A stretch of DNA of 64,000 bases, from contig HF988637.1 in the NCBI GenBank assembly GCA_000434675.1, positions 107,426 through 171,425 of the forward strand, in the 5' to 3' direction. Of this stretch, positions 1 to 6,989 are shown piece by piece. Numbering within the stretch: position 1 is the first letter of the stretch; each line of letters starts with the position of its first letter. The stretch comes from Faecalibacterium sp. CAG:1138 (GTDB lineage Bacteria > Bacillota > Clostridia > Christensenellales > CAG-917). The notes beneath the pieces are model-generated. The model was not told where the DNA came from and searched no databases. It saw nothing but the letters and a program-made list of their open reading frames with translations. The position numbers and the translations under genes are program-made.

Positions 1-1
1 T

Positions 2-427
2 TATAACCTTCAAGGACAGTTGAGAGTATGGGCAGACGAGATTTCTGCAACTATTAGGAAAATATCCATTTCCAGAAATTCTGATAAAACAAATAAGAAA
101 TTAGAGAAAACGATTGAAGAAACACCTATTTCAGATATCACTATCGCAGACGTTGAAACCCTTCCTGAAATTATTATTAACGATAAACAAGAATATGACG
201 ACGTCGCTCACGCCGAGTTAATTAATCAATTGGATATCTTGATAAATAAAAAGCACGCTTGTACGAAATACAACGCATTAAATCTCCAAACCGGAATAAC
301 AATTGACGAAAAGAAGATTTTAGAGACGGTGCTTGATATTATACGGGAGAAATATCCAGATAAGGCAGACGGATTAATTTCGACGATTATAAAAGAATAT
401 AAATCAAAAGATTTATCTAAGAGATGA
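2..427 (+). CDS. 3' end of an unrecognised gene (cut by window edge)
   Basis: The reading frame is open from base 2, so the gene begins outside the window; the first in-frame start-like codon (TTG at 20) has no ribosome-binding site. The visible part, about 141 residues, is hydrophilic, rich in Lys, Glu, Asp and Ile, and ends in a helical Lys-rich tail. I see no signal peptide, membrane segment or known motif. It is AT-rich like the B12 module downstream. A promoter and a riboswitch follow its stop codon, so it is a separate transcription unit from the next genes. Function unknown. Confidence 0.55.
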   Translation, partial: YNLQGQLRVWADEISATIRKISISRNSDKTNKKLEKTIEETPISDITIADVETLPEIIINDKQEYDDVAHAELINQLDILINKKHACTKYNALNLQTGITIDEKKILETVLDIIREKYPDKADGLISTIIKEYKSKDLSKR

Positions 428-433
428 AATTTG

Positions 434-462
434 TTGATTTTAACAAAACAAAATAGTATAAT
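434..462 (+). promoter_or_regulatory. sigma-A promoter of the B12 module
   Basis: TTGATT at 434-439 and TATAAT at 457-462 are separated by exactly 17 bp. Transcription would start near 469, just before the cobalamin riboswitch. Confidence 0.7.
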
Positions 463-475
463 ATAACAAATATAT

Positions 476-625
476 ATTTGACGCGAGTTGCAAGTAATTG
501 CAGAAAGTAGGGGAAGAACGGTGAAAACCCGTCGCAACAGTCATTACGGTTATAGTCCGATTGCCTACCCGTTAAAGTAAGAATGTAAATTTTCTTGGGC
601 AGTGAAGAAAAAGCATTAAAGTCGA
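476..625 (+). promoter_or_regulatory. cobalamin riboswitch
   Basis: The leader contains the conserved core of the B12 aptamer: GGGGAAGAACGGTGAAAACC near 509-528, then GCAACAGTC, then AGTCCGATTGCCTACC near 555-570. These match the family pattern GGGAA..GGTGNAA..CC, GC..ACTGT and the B12 box AGYC..ACCTGCC, with small deviations. A hairpin and T run follow before the lipoprotein gene, fitting control by premature termination when cobalamin is bound. Both downstream genes fit B12 uptake. The outer limits are approximate. Confidence 0.85.
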
Positions 626-638
626 AAGACTATTTTTT

Positions 639-666
639 GCGTGCTCGAAGAGTACGCAATTTTTAT
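639..666 (+). terminator. riboswitch expression-platform terminator
   Basis: GCGTGCTC (639-646) pairs with GAGTACGC (650-657) around a 3-nt loop, with one G-U pair, and is followed by AATTTTTATTTT. It sits between the aptamer and the RBS AGGAGG at about 670-675, so it can act as the switch terminator. A smaller stem (AGTC/GACT, followed by a T run) lies just upstream at 620-637. Confidence 0.65.
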
Positions 667-679
667 TTTAGGAGGTTTT

Positions 680-1111
680 ATGAAAAAAGTTTTTAGTTTA
701 TTTGTTGGCGTATTAGTAATTGTGGTAGGATTGTTTTCTTTCGTAGGTTGTTCTCCCAAAGAGCCGTTAGTAATAAAAGAATCTGACACTTATATTGTAA
801 TAAACGTTTCTAATGAGCAAATGGACATTACAGATACTACGACTTTGGTTGATTATATGAATTCATTGAAGGACGATGGACAATTGACTTTTGAGATTAA
901 TAACGGAATGGTTAGTTCTGTAAATGGAATTGACAATCCAGCTGATTGGTCTAGTTGTTGGATGCTTTATACAAGCGATAGCGATAGTTCAAATACCGCA
1001 TGGGGAACTATTGAGTACAATGGCAATGTTTATGGGTCTGCGGTGCTTGGTGCGGAATCTTTAATTATTAAAGATGGTTGTATGTATATTTGGGTTTTCC
1101 AATCTTTTTAG
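680..1111 (+). CDS. DUF4430 (transcobalamin-like) lipoprotein
   Basis: This 143-residue protein has a lipoprotein signal: MKK, a hydrophobic stretch and the lipobox FVGC with the lipidated Cys at about residue 24. It would be anchored on the outer face of the membrane. The rest resembles DUF4430 domains, the fold of the C-terminal part of transcobalamin and intrinsic factor, with typical features such as the TTLVDYMNSL helix, GMVSSVNGI and WMLYTSD. It likely captures cobalamin and hands it to the ECF S subunit encoded 4 bases downstream. The start at 680 is chosen because GGAGG lies 4 bases upstream and the lipobox then falls at the normal distance; a longer frame from 641 would begin inside the terminator hairpin. 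It is under riboswitch control. Confidence 0.8.
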   Translation: MKKVFSLFVGVLVIVVGLFSFVGCSPKEPLVIKESDTYIVINVSNEQMDITDTTTLVDYMNSLKDDGQLTFEINNGMVSSVNGIDNPADWSSCWMLYTSDSDSSNTAWGTIEYNGNVYGSAVLGAESLIIKDGCMYIWVFQSF

Positions 1112-1115
1112 TTAA

Positions 1116-1630
1116 ATGAATTCAGCAAAGAAAATAATATTGCCGGGAGTATTTACTGCATTACTTATCGGCGGACAATTAGCATTAAGTGGAATATCGG
1201 GTATAGAAGTTGTTACGGTGCTTTTGTTGACGTTTGTTTACAAATATGGTATAGGGCAGGGGCTATTAGTTGCTAATTCTTTTTCATTACTTAGGTGTTT
1301 TATTTTTGGCTTTATACCAAACGTCATAGTATTATATTTAATTTATTATATTATAATATCTTTGTCCTTGTGTTTGGTTTTCTGGGAAAAGTATTTAGAC
1401 ACGAATATAGTATAAAAAAGCATATAATGGTGATTGTTGTCGCTGTTGTGATGACGGTTTTGTTTACTATAACAGATAACGTATTAACACCGTTAATATA
1501 TGGTTTTACAGCGAATACGGCTAAAGCATACTTCGTTGCTTCTTTATATACTGTAATCCCTCAAATTGTTTGTACATTTGCAACAGTATTAATAATCTTT
1601 CCGGGTTTGTTAAGATTGTTAAAAGAATAA
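1116..1630 (+). pseudogene. ECF transporter S component (B12-type), frameshifted
   Basis: Two overlapping frames, 1116-1415 and the continuation of the frame that ends at 1630, together make one hydrophobic protein of about 170 residues with some five membrane segments. The N-terminus (KKIILPGVFTALLIGGQLAL) and the family length fit an S (substrate-binding) subunit of an energy-coupling factor vitamin transporter. The frame is lost around 1350-1370 in an AT-rich run and the shift equals one missing base. It lies downstream of a cobalamin riboswitch and a DUF4430 lipoprotein, so cobalamin is the likely substrate. The T and A1/A2 subunits are not in the window. The shift could be a real mutation or a sequencing or assembly error. 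Confidence 0.7.
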
Positions 1631-1639
1631 ATGGCTAGG

Positions 1640-1660
1640 ATTAAGGGTCTTAATTTTTTA
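1640..1660 (+). terminator. weak terminator after the ECF S gene
   Basis: ATTAAG (1640-1645) and CTTAAT (1649-1654) form a short AT-rich stem followed by a run of T. It is placed correctly, 10 bases after the stop codon, but the stem is weak. Confidence 0.4.
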
Positions 1661-1818
1661 TTATTAAATTAATTTTTAACTAAACTAGCATAAAACCCTT
1701 GGTTAATGAAGTGTTCTGTGTTAAAACGGTTAAAATGACTAAATTGCGTTAAAGGCGTTAATATTTATTCGTAAATTACGTAATGTTGGTATAAGTTGAT
1801 GTAAAATTTTTTACAAAG

Positions 1819-1852
1819 CGGTCAGATGTACCTAAACTTGGACATTTGACCG
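1819..1852. repeat. imperfect inverted repeat in a 316-bp gene-free stretch
   Basis: CGGTCAGATGT pairs with the complementary arm ending TTTGACCG (11 pairs including one G-U) around a short loop. It lies in the gene-free stretch 1631-1946 near the presumed left side of the mobilizable element. It could be an operator, part of an attachment site or a transcriptional stop. There is no long T run directly after it. The rest of 1631-1946 is AT-rich, with nothing recognisable apart from a weak terminator and a promoter-like -10. Confidence 0.4.
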
Positions 1853-1908
1853 TTGCTATTTTTAGCGAAATTTTATATAATATATGACGTAAGTTGTCAT
1901 ATTTACTA

Positions 1909-1917
1909 TGATATAAT
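1909..1917 (+). promoter_or_regulatory. extended -10 promoter for the polymerase-like gene
   Basis: TGATATAAT is a perfect extended -10 element 30 bases before the start codon at 1947. No good -35 is present at 17 bp, and TTGTCA at 1894-1899 is too close, so activity would depend on the extended -10. Confidence 0.4.
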
Positions 1918-1946
1918 AAGAGCAGACATTAGAAGGACTAGGAAAA

Positions 1947-4493
1947 ATGAAACAAGGGTATAGAATTATTTCAATTGAAGCGGCGGATATTTATCGTCAC
2001 GAACAAGAAAACGGCGTTAGCGTTGGGTATAAAATGCCCGAAAGCAAAAGCGACGCATATTTTAAGTTGTTCAAAATCTATTTGGACAACTCGCTTGATT
2101 TGGTAGAACTTGAAAAGGCGTATACGCGCATTTGCCGTAAAAAGTTTTCTTTTCAAGATAAGAGCGAAAACGAATATACCCTTGCCGTAATAAATTTAAA
2201 GTTTAACTATACGTACAAGCACCAAGATGGAAAGCCTATAAAAATAAAAGACTTGCGTGCGCATTTTTACGAAAATGGTTTTTATTTAGACGGCGTTCAC
2301 TACGTAAGATATAAGCGTAGCGCGGGCAGTTCGCGTGAGGGTAAGTGCCTTTTTATAGACGAGCGTTTATATAAGGCAATGGATAAATGGAGTAGTTGTG
2401 GTTTGAAAGCGCAAACTGACCTTGCTTCGTGGGAATCGTATAAGGCGTTATCCTTAAGTAGTATCAAATCAAATGTCAATATTCCGCTTGATGGAATACT
2501 TTTTGTTCCCGATTATAAAAGCACGTTTACGGAAGAAGTAATATCAGTAGAACTTAAGGATGGCAAACTTGTAGCTGAACAAAAGCAAACGGAAATCACA
2601 AACGATATTTGGGACGGCGAAAGCCTTTTGGACGAGAGTGTGTTTGAAAGCGGATATGCGGACAGACATATGTTACTGCTTCGTAACAAGTTCTTTAAGT
2701 CTTGTGCGTTCAGAACGAAACTCCAAAAGTGGATAAAAGATAAAAATATTACACTTGACGACATAAAGAAAAGGGGATTTACGCTTGCAACAGACGTAAG
2801 CCAAATCGTAATGGTAACTACGCCTAACAGTTTGAAATACCTTAAATTTGCAGGTGGTCTTTCCGAGAAGAATATTCGCAAGTGGATAGAAAACGTAGAT
2901 AATACTTTCGGCGTGGTGAAATGGGATAAAGACACGAGATTTTTTCACGGCGATATGGTGCAAAGCAGTTATCAACTTCTCAATACATTGGGCTTTGATA
3001 AAGCACAAGCGGAAGAATTATTAAAGCCGAGCTTTGATTATATTTCCCTTGTCCGTAACGACGTAGAATTTATGCGCTATCACTTTACCGATGCGTACGT
3101 AAGGGAGAAAGAAGAAAAAGAAAAGAAAGTTCCCGACGGACTTGCCGAGCGCGCCGACGTTATTTTTAGATTACTGTTTAGTTGTCCGTATTTTAACTGT
3201 ACGGCTTTGTATGCTAATTTTAGAGATGACGTAGTAAGTGGACTTAAAAGTAATTTGCGCCGTGGACATGTTTTACTTAACGGAACGAACGCAACGTTGT
3301 TCGGTAATGGTCCTGAACTATTGAAATACATAGCAGGCGAAAGGGTAACAAGTGAATTAAAGAAAGGGCAAATATACTCTAAACGTTTTGCAAATGGCGC
3401 AAAACTTCTTTGCGTGCGCTCACCGCATATTACGATGGGCAATCTTTACTGCGTGGAAAATAATCTTAACGGCGATATTTGGAATTACTTTGATTTGGGT
3501 AAAAATATTGTGTGCGTAAACGCTATTGGAGAGAATATTCAACAGCGCCTAAACGGTTGTGATTACGACTCAGACGCTATGCTCATAACCGATGATAAGT
3601 TATTAGTAGAAGCAGCCGAGAAGCATAAAGAGAATTTCAAAGTGCCTGTTTGTAGTATTCCGTCTATGAGTAAAAACGGTCAAACCCTTGCCGAGCTTGA
3701 CCACGATACGAGCGAAAATAAAATAGGTGAGATAGTAAACCTTTCGCAAAAGTTAAACAGTATTATATGGAACGAAATCCATCACGGCGCGCCCATAGAG
3801 AAAATCTTGGATATTTATAACGACGTTTGCAAACTTGCCGTTTTATCGGGATTGGAAATAGATAAGGCAAAGCGCGCTTACGACAACGTGAACGTCGGGA
3901 AAGAGCTTTCCGCCTTGCGTAAAAAGTATAATCGTCCTGCTCCTATTTTCTTTAAGGAGATAGACGAAAAAGGAAAAGAAAACGAGTACGCTTTTTACGA
4001 TACTGCGATGGATTATATTTATCAAGCCGTTAAAAAATTCAACTTCGTAAAATGCAAAAGGAAAAGAGTTAATTATATGCCTATCTCTTGGGTTGTGGGA
4101 GAAAATACAACTTCTGACAATGCTACCGATTATAGGCATAGAGATAAAATCATTGAAATTTGTGAAGAGTACAGAAAGAAAATTGACCGTTTGTATATGG
4201 AACTTCGTGTAGTGGATAACCAAGAAAAAGAAGTTCTTTACGAAAGGATAGAAGAAGAAAAAGCCGAAAGAGATAAGCAAGTTTCCAAATGGCTAACGAG
4301 TAGAAACATTCTTATATTCGTGGCTCGTCATTATGAAAAGAATCGTCCGTCCGATTGGCGGATTTACGCGCCGATAGTTAATTCTCATCACTTTAAGGAT
4401 TTTATGCTTAAAGGCGGTTCTCCCATAGGTTTCGTTGAAGAAAATGAAAATGGAAGTATTGTTGTATATGGCAAGAAATTCGCAAGAAAATGA
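1947..4493 (+). CDS. RdRP/YonO-like two-barrel RNA polymerase on a mobilizable element
   Basis: This 848-residue protein carries the signature of the cellular RNA-dependent RNA polymerase / YonO superfamily of double-psi beta-barrel polymerases. DYDSD at residues 539-543 matches the metal-binding DxDxD (DbDGD) motif. VRSPHITMGN at 490-499 matches the R-[NS]-P-x3-x-G segment that precedes it in eukaryotic RdRPs. The region GHVLLNGTNATLFGNGPEL, about 40 residues upstream of that segment, fits the first barrel. The C-terminal third is helical and charged. There is no signal peptide or membrane segment, so it is cytoplasmic. It begins with a good AGGA site and ends before a strong terminator, thus a single-gene unit. 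The assignment rests on motif order and is an inference. Template (DNA or RNA), product and partners are unknown. Family members occur on phages and, as I recall, uncharacterised on Clostridia mobile elements. Confidence 0.7.
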   Translation: MKQGYRIISIEAADIYRHEQENGVSVGYKMPESKSDAYFKLFKIYLDNSLDLVELEKAYTRICRKKFSFQDKSENEYTLAVINLKFNYTYKHQDGKPIKIKDLRAHFYENGFYLDGVHYVRYKRSAGSSREGKCLFIDERLYKAMDKWSSCGLKAQTDLASWESYKALSLSSIKSNVNIPLDGILFVPDYKSTFTEEVISVELKDGKLVAEQKQTEITNDIWDGESLLDESVFESGYADRHMLLLRNKFFKSCAFRTKLQKWIKDKNITLDDIKKRGFTLATDVSQIVMVTTPNSLKYLKFAGGLSEKNIRKWIENVDNTFGVVKWDKDTRFFHGDMVQSSYQLLNTLGFDKAQAEELLKPSFDYISLVRNDVEFMRYHFTDAYVREKEEKEKKVPDGLAERADVIFRLLFSCPYFNCTALYANFRDDVVSGLKSNLRRGHVLLNGTNATLFGNGPELLKYIAGERVTSELKKGQIYSKRFANGAKLLCVRSPHITMGNLYCVENNLNGDIWNYFDLGKNIVCVNAIGENIQQRLNGCDYDSDAMLITDDKLLVEAAEKHKENFKVPVCSIPSMSKNGQTLAELDHDTSENKIGEIVNLSQKLNSIIWNEIHHGAPIEKILDIYNDVCKLAVLSGLEIDKAKRAYDNVNVGKELSALRKKYNRPAPIFFKEIDEKGKENEYAFYDTAMDYIYQAVKKFNFVKCKRKRVNYMPISWVVGENTTSDNATDYRHRDKIIEICEEYRKKIDRLYMELRVVDNQEKEVLYERIEEEKAERDKQVSKWLTSRNILIFVARHYEKNRPSDWRIYAPIVNSHHFKDFMLKGGSPIGFVEENENGSIVVYGKKFARK

Positions 4494-4550
4494 TAAAAAA
4501 TGAAAGAGCTTGTCTTGAAAAGCGGATATAAAGAGAACAAAAATTAGCGG

Positions 4551-4573
4551 TTTTCCTTTCATAGAAAGGAAAA
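4551..4573. repeat. perfect 10-bp hairpin downstream of the polymerase-like gene
   Basis: TTTTCCTTTC (4551-4560) and GAAAGGAAAA (4564-4573) are perfect complements around a 3-base loop. It is not followed by a T run, and the proper terminator is 70 bases further on, so it would be part of the 3' untranslated RNA. Confidence 0.6.
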
Positions 4574-4642
4574 GGCTTGCCAAAAATTAAAAATGAGTAA
4601 TCGGCGTAATAGAACCCGTTTTTCAAAAGCGTGGAAATTAAG

Positions 4643-4673
4643 GCTCGACAGTGATAAACTGTCGGGCTTTTTC
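4643..4673 (+). terminator. intrinsic terminator after the polymerase-like gene
   Basis: GCTCGACAGT (4643-4652) pairs with ACTGTCGGGC (4658-4667), with one G-U pair, around a 5-base loop and is followed by TTTTTC. Confidence 0.85.
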
Positions 4674-4719
4674 TAGGTCCAAAAGACAACTTAATATGGG
4701 GGGAATAGGTTGTTGTTGA

Positions 4720-4800
4720 CGCTATAGCGAGGAACGTATTTGTCTTGCCAAATACCGATTTTTCAAATCGCCTCGTTAGGGGACAACCCCTAATACCCCG
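4720..4800. other. candidate origin of transfer (oriT)
   Basis: Directly upstream of the mobilization genes lie stacked dyads: CGCTATAGCG (4720-4729), CGATTT/AAATCG with a 3-base loop (4756-4770), and TTAGGGG/CCCCTAA with a 4-base loop (4776-4793), followed by CCCC. The order of a 6-bp hairpin, a short gap and then a GGGGACAACCCC-like dyad resembles the oriT layout of Tn1549-type elements. The nick site cannot be fixed by reading alone. Confidence 0.5.
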
Positions 4801-4830
4801 AAAACAAATAATAAAAAAGGAGGGAAGATT

Positions 4831-5145
4831 ATAGGAAACAGAACAAGAAAATTTGCCTACAATTTTAGGGCAAGCGAACAAGAGAAAAATTTAATAGATA
4901 GCGCAATAGCAAAAAGCGGACTTACGATAACGGACTTTGTAATTCGGGCAATTATTGATAAGCCTATTACCGTGATAGAAAACGGCAACGAGATTTTAGC
5001 CGAACTAAAACGGCAAGGCAACAACCTAAACCAAGTCGTTAGAAACAGTTATAACGGCTTGGTTACGGAAGAAGAAATAAAGGCGTGCATCAAAAGTCTG
5101 AAAGAACTATACCGCAAAATATCTATTGCAATCGGAGGTGGATAA
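4831..5145 (+). CDS. MobC-like relaxosome accessory protein, non-AUG start
   Basis: An open frame of about 104 residues has no ATG, GTG or TTG start. AAGGAGGG (4817-4824) lies 6 bases before an ATA codon (4831) and 3 before ATT (4828); one of these is the likely start. The product begins GNRTRKFAYNFRASEQEKNL and continues with SGLTITDFVIRAII and LKRQGNNLNQVVR. It is typical of MobC/ribbon-helix-helix mobilization proteins that bind oriT and help the relaxase nick. Its stop codon shares one base with the ATG of the relaxase gene, so the two are translationally coupled. Alternatives are a lost standard start through a sequence error, or translation from further upstream, which is unlikely given the RBS. 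Confidence 0.75.
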   Translation: MGNRTRKFAYNFRASEQEKNLIDSAIAKSGLTITDFVIRAIIDKPITVIENGNEILAELKRQGNNLNQVVRNSYNGLVTEEEIKACIKSLKELYRKISIAIGGG

Positions 5146-6290
5146 TGCCACTTTTTAAGTGTAGTGCAAGCAAAGCAAAACCGAAAAACGGTATCGCGTA
5201 TATCACCGACGAAAAGAAAGCAAAGATAGTGTCGGTTAGAAATCTTTTTGAAGACGAGGACTACGCACAGCAGTTTGACGAAACGGCAAGTCGGTTCGGC
5301 AAGGGGGATAAGTTTGAAGAGCGTAAATATTATCATTGTAAATTATCATGCGCACGTCAAGATAACGTTTCGCCTGAAAAGGCGCACGCTTACGCGGAAG
5401 AACTTACGGCAAAATTATTTCAAAACTACGAGTGCGTAATCGCTACCCACACGGACACGCAAACGGTACATAGCCATATTATCGTAAACGCGGTGGACCC
5501 GATAACGGGTAAGAAATTGCAGTTTAATAAACAAGACTACGTAAATATGAAAGACGAAGCGAATAGGATAGGGAAGAAATACGGGTTTAGCGAAACGGAT
5601 TTTAGAAAGCGTGGTAAAAACAGCAGAACGGTAGTTGAGAAAAAGATAATGCTCAAAGGCGGTATTAGTTGGAAAGAAGAACTTAGAGAAGTAATTGCGG
5701 AAGCAACCAAAAACTCAACCACGCCTGACAACTTCAAGGATTATCTTGAAAAATGTTACGGCGTAAAAATCACAAGGGATGGAAAGGATTATTCTTACCT
5801 GCATCCCGACAAGCAAAAACCTATCCGAGGGGAAAAGCTCGGAACAAATTATACAAAAAAGGAGATTTTAAGGAAAATTGATGAACAAAATAACGGGCGA
5901 ATATCCTCAGCCCATAATCGAGGACCAACCGGTGGATATTTCAAGAAATCCGGCGATATTGGATTTACAAGAAGAAGCAAAAAGATTAACAGCAGAAGCG
6001 CGCGAGGCAATGTTTTTGCAAGCATTGGCGACATCGAGAGAGCAATGCAACGACTTGATTTTGACGCAAAATGTGCGAATCGCGGAACAGACGCAGCAAG
6101 TGAAGAACTTAGAATGGAGCAACAAAAAGCTCGTGAACGAGCTGAGAGGAGACGTTTGGATGCTATCGAAAGAAGTCAAAGAGAGCAACAACCAATTGTC
6201 GAAGAGTCTCAACCAAACGCTGAGCAAGATATCGGAAACAGTAACGGACATCGAGCATCAAGTAAGTACAGCTACGGCAAAGGCGACTGA
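5145..6290 (+). CDS. MOBP-type relaxase
   Basis: The 381-residue protein has the relaxase/mobilization nuclease fold. The metal-binding histidine motif HTDTQTVHSHIIVN gives His102, His109 and His111, and Tyr19 in NGIAYITD is a candidate nicking tyrosine. It would nick oriT just upstream and lead the strand during transfer. The start at 5145 is set by GGAGGTGG at 5134-5141 and overlap with the mobC-like stop; an earlier in-frame start at 5085 lies inside that gene. From about residue 246 the tail is low-complexity, rich in Arg, Glu and Gln, and is overlapped in another frame by the next gene. It matches the role of TnpZ in Tn4451. Confidence 0.85.
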   Translation: MPLFKCSASKAKPKNGIAYITDEKKAKIVSVRNLFEDEDYAQQFDETASRFGKGDKFEERKYYHCKLSCARQDNVSPEKAHAYAEELTAKLFQNYECVIATHTDTQTVHSHIIVNAVDPITGKKLQFNKQDYVNMKDEANRIGKKYGFSETDFRKRGKNSRTVVEKKIMLKGGISWKEELREVIAEATKNSTTPDNFKDYLEKCYGVKITRDGKDYSYLHPDKQKPIRGEKLGTNYTKKEILRKIDEQNNGRISSAHNRGPTGGYFKKSGDIGFTRRSKKINSRSARGNVFASIGDIERAMQRLDFDAKCANRGTDAASEELRMEQQKARERAERRRLDAIERSQREQQPIVEESQPNAEQDIGNSNGHRASSKYSYGKGD

Positions 6291-6525
6291 CGAAGCGGTA
6301 AGAGTGATGAAGCAAAGCATTACTAAAATGGCAGATAACGCCGTAATCGCTGTAAATGAAAGTGCCGGTAAGATGATGAGCGAGGTTAATAAAGCGAAGA
6401 AAGAAATTGAAAAAGCGAAAGACGGTATCCGTTTTGAAAGCGGTTTTAGAAAGTTTATGTTTTGGCTTTCACCCGTACTAGCGATTGCGCAAACCATTGC
6501 GCTTGCAATAGTGATATTTGGTTAA
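5881..6525 (+). CDS. coiled-coil protein with C-terminal membrane anchor, overlapping the relaxase gene
   Basis: This 214-residue protein lies in a different frame and its first 410 bases overlap the end of the relaxase gene. AAGGA at 5870-5874 lies 6 bases before the ATG. The sequence from about residue 25 to 185 is a long Gln/Lys/Glu/Ala coiled coil (TQQVKNLEWSNKKL, KSLNQTLSKISETVTDIEHQ). The last 25 residues are a membrane segment (FMFWLSPVLAIAQTIALAIVIFG). The layout recalls MbeB and MbeD of ColE1, whose genes are nested in the relaxase gene mbeA. It may anchor or stabilise the relaxosome at the membrane; the exact role is inferred. It is not just a shadow frame, because it has its own RBS, extends 235 bases beyond the relaxase stop and has coherent protein features. 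Confidence 0.75.
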   Translation: MNKITGEYPQPIIEDQPVDISRNPAILDLQEEAKRLTAEAREAMFLQALATSREQCNDLILTQNVRIAEQTQQVKNLEWSNKKLVNELRGDVWMLSKEVKESNNQLSKSLNQTLSKISETVTDIEHQVSTATAKATDEAVRVMKQSITKMADNAVIAVNESAGKMMSEVNKAKKEIEKAKDGIRFESGFRKFMFWLSPVLAIAQTIALAIVIFG

Positions 6526-6555
6526 AAGAATTTTCTCAAAAGAATATAAAACAGC

Positions 6556-6584
6556 TTGACTATCTCGTGATATCACGGTATAAT
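6556..6584 (+). promoter_or_regulatory. strong promoter with palindromic operator in its spacer
   Basis: TTGACT (6556-6561) and TATAAT (6579-6584) are 17 bp apart. The spacer holds the perfect palindrome CGTGATATCACG (6566-6577), a likely repressor site. It drives tnpV and the ribbon-helix-helix gene that follows, possibly with feedback. Confidence 0.8.
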
Positions 6585-6614
6585 GTAGCTACAATAAATC
6601 TAAGGGAGGGTTTT

Positions 6615-6977
6615 ATGAACGTAGAAGAAATCATTAAAAAAGCGGAAAGAAACGAAGGGTTGACTGTGGAAGAAGTAAAAATCTATCAACAAGCAGTTAA
6701 ACCTATAAAGCACGTTTACGGCAAGTATGGAACGCTTGCAAAACAGTATATTGAAGAGCATAACTTTGGTAAATTGTTAAGTTTAGCAGGGCAGTTGCCT
6801 GAATATTTGCACGGAGTAGATAAAGCCGCCGAAGAACTTTATGACGTTATGTGGGACAAACTTTCTAAAAGCGAACAGTATTGCCCTACGGGTAATTACT
6901 TGGAAGACGTTAAAAGAATTAACGCTATGAAACAAGTGATTGAAGAAGAGATTTTAAGCGAAATAGTTTATATTTAA
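6615..6977 (+). CDS. tnpV: TnpV family protein
   Basis: The 120-residue protein matches the TnpV family found on Tn4451-type mobilizable transposons. The core GKYGTLAKQYIEEH, LLSLAGQLPEYL and the ending EEEILSEIVY are characteristic. The role of TnpV is not established; it accompanies the excision and integration genes. The ATG at 6615 follows GGGAGGG by 4 bases and a consensus promoter at 6556; a longer frame from 6462 would run through that promoter and is rejected. The RHH gene starts 12 bases after its stop. Confidence 0.8.
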   Translation: MNVEEIIKKAERNEGLTVEEVKIYQQAVKPIKHVYGKYGTLAKQYIEEHNFGKLLSLAGQLPEYLHGVDKAAEELYDVMWDKLSKSEQYCPTGNYLEDVKRINAMKQVIEEEILSEIVYI

Positions 6978-6989
6978 GGAGAAAATACA

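Noticed and set aside
6462..6614. Longer N-terminus for TnpV
   Set aside because: It would run through the promoter and operator at 6556-6584 and overlap the preceding gene.
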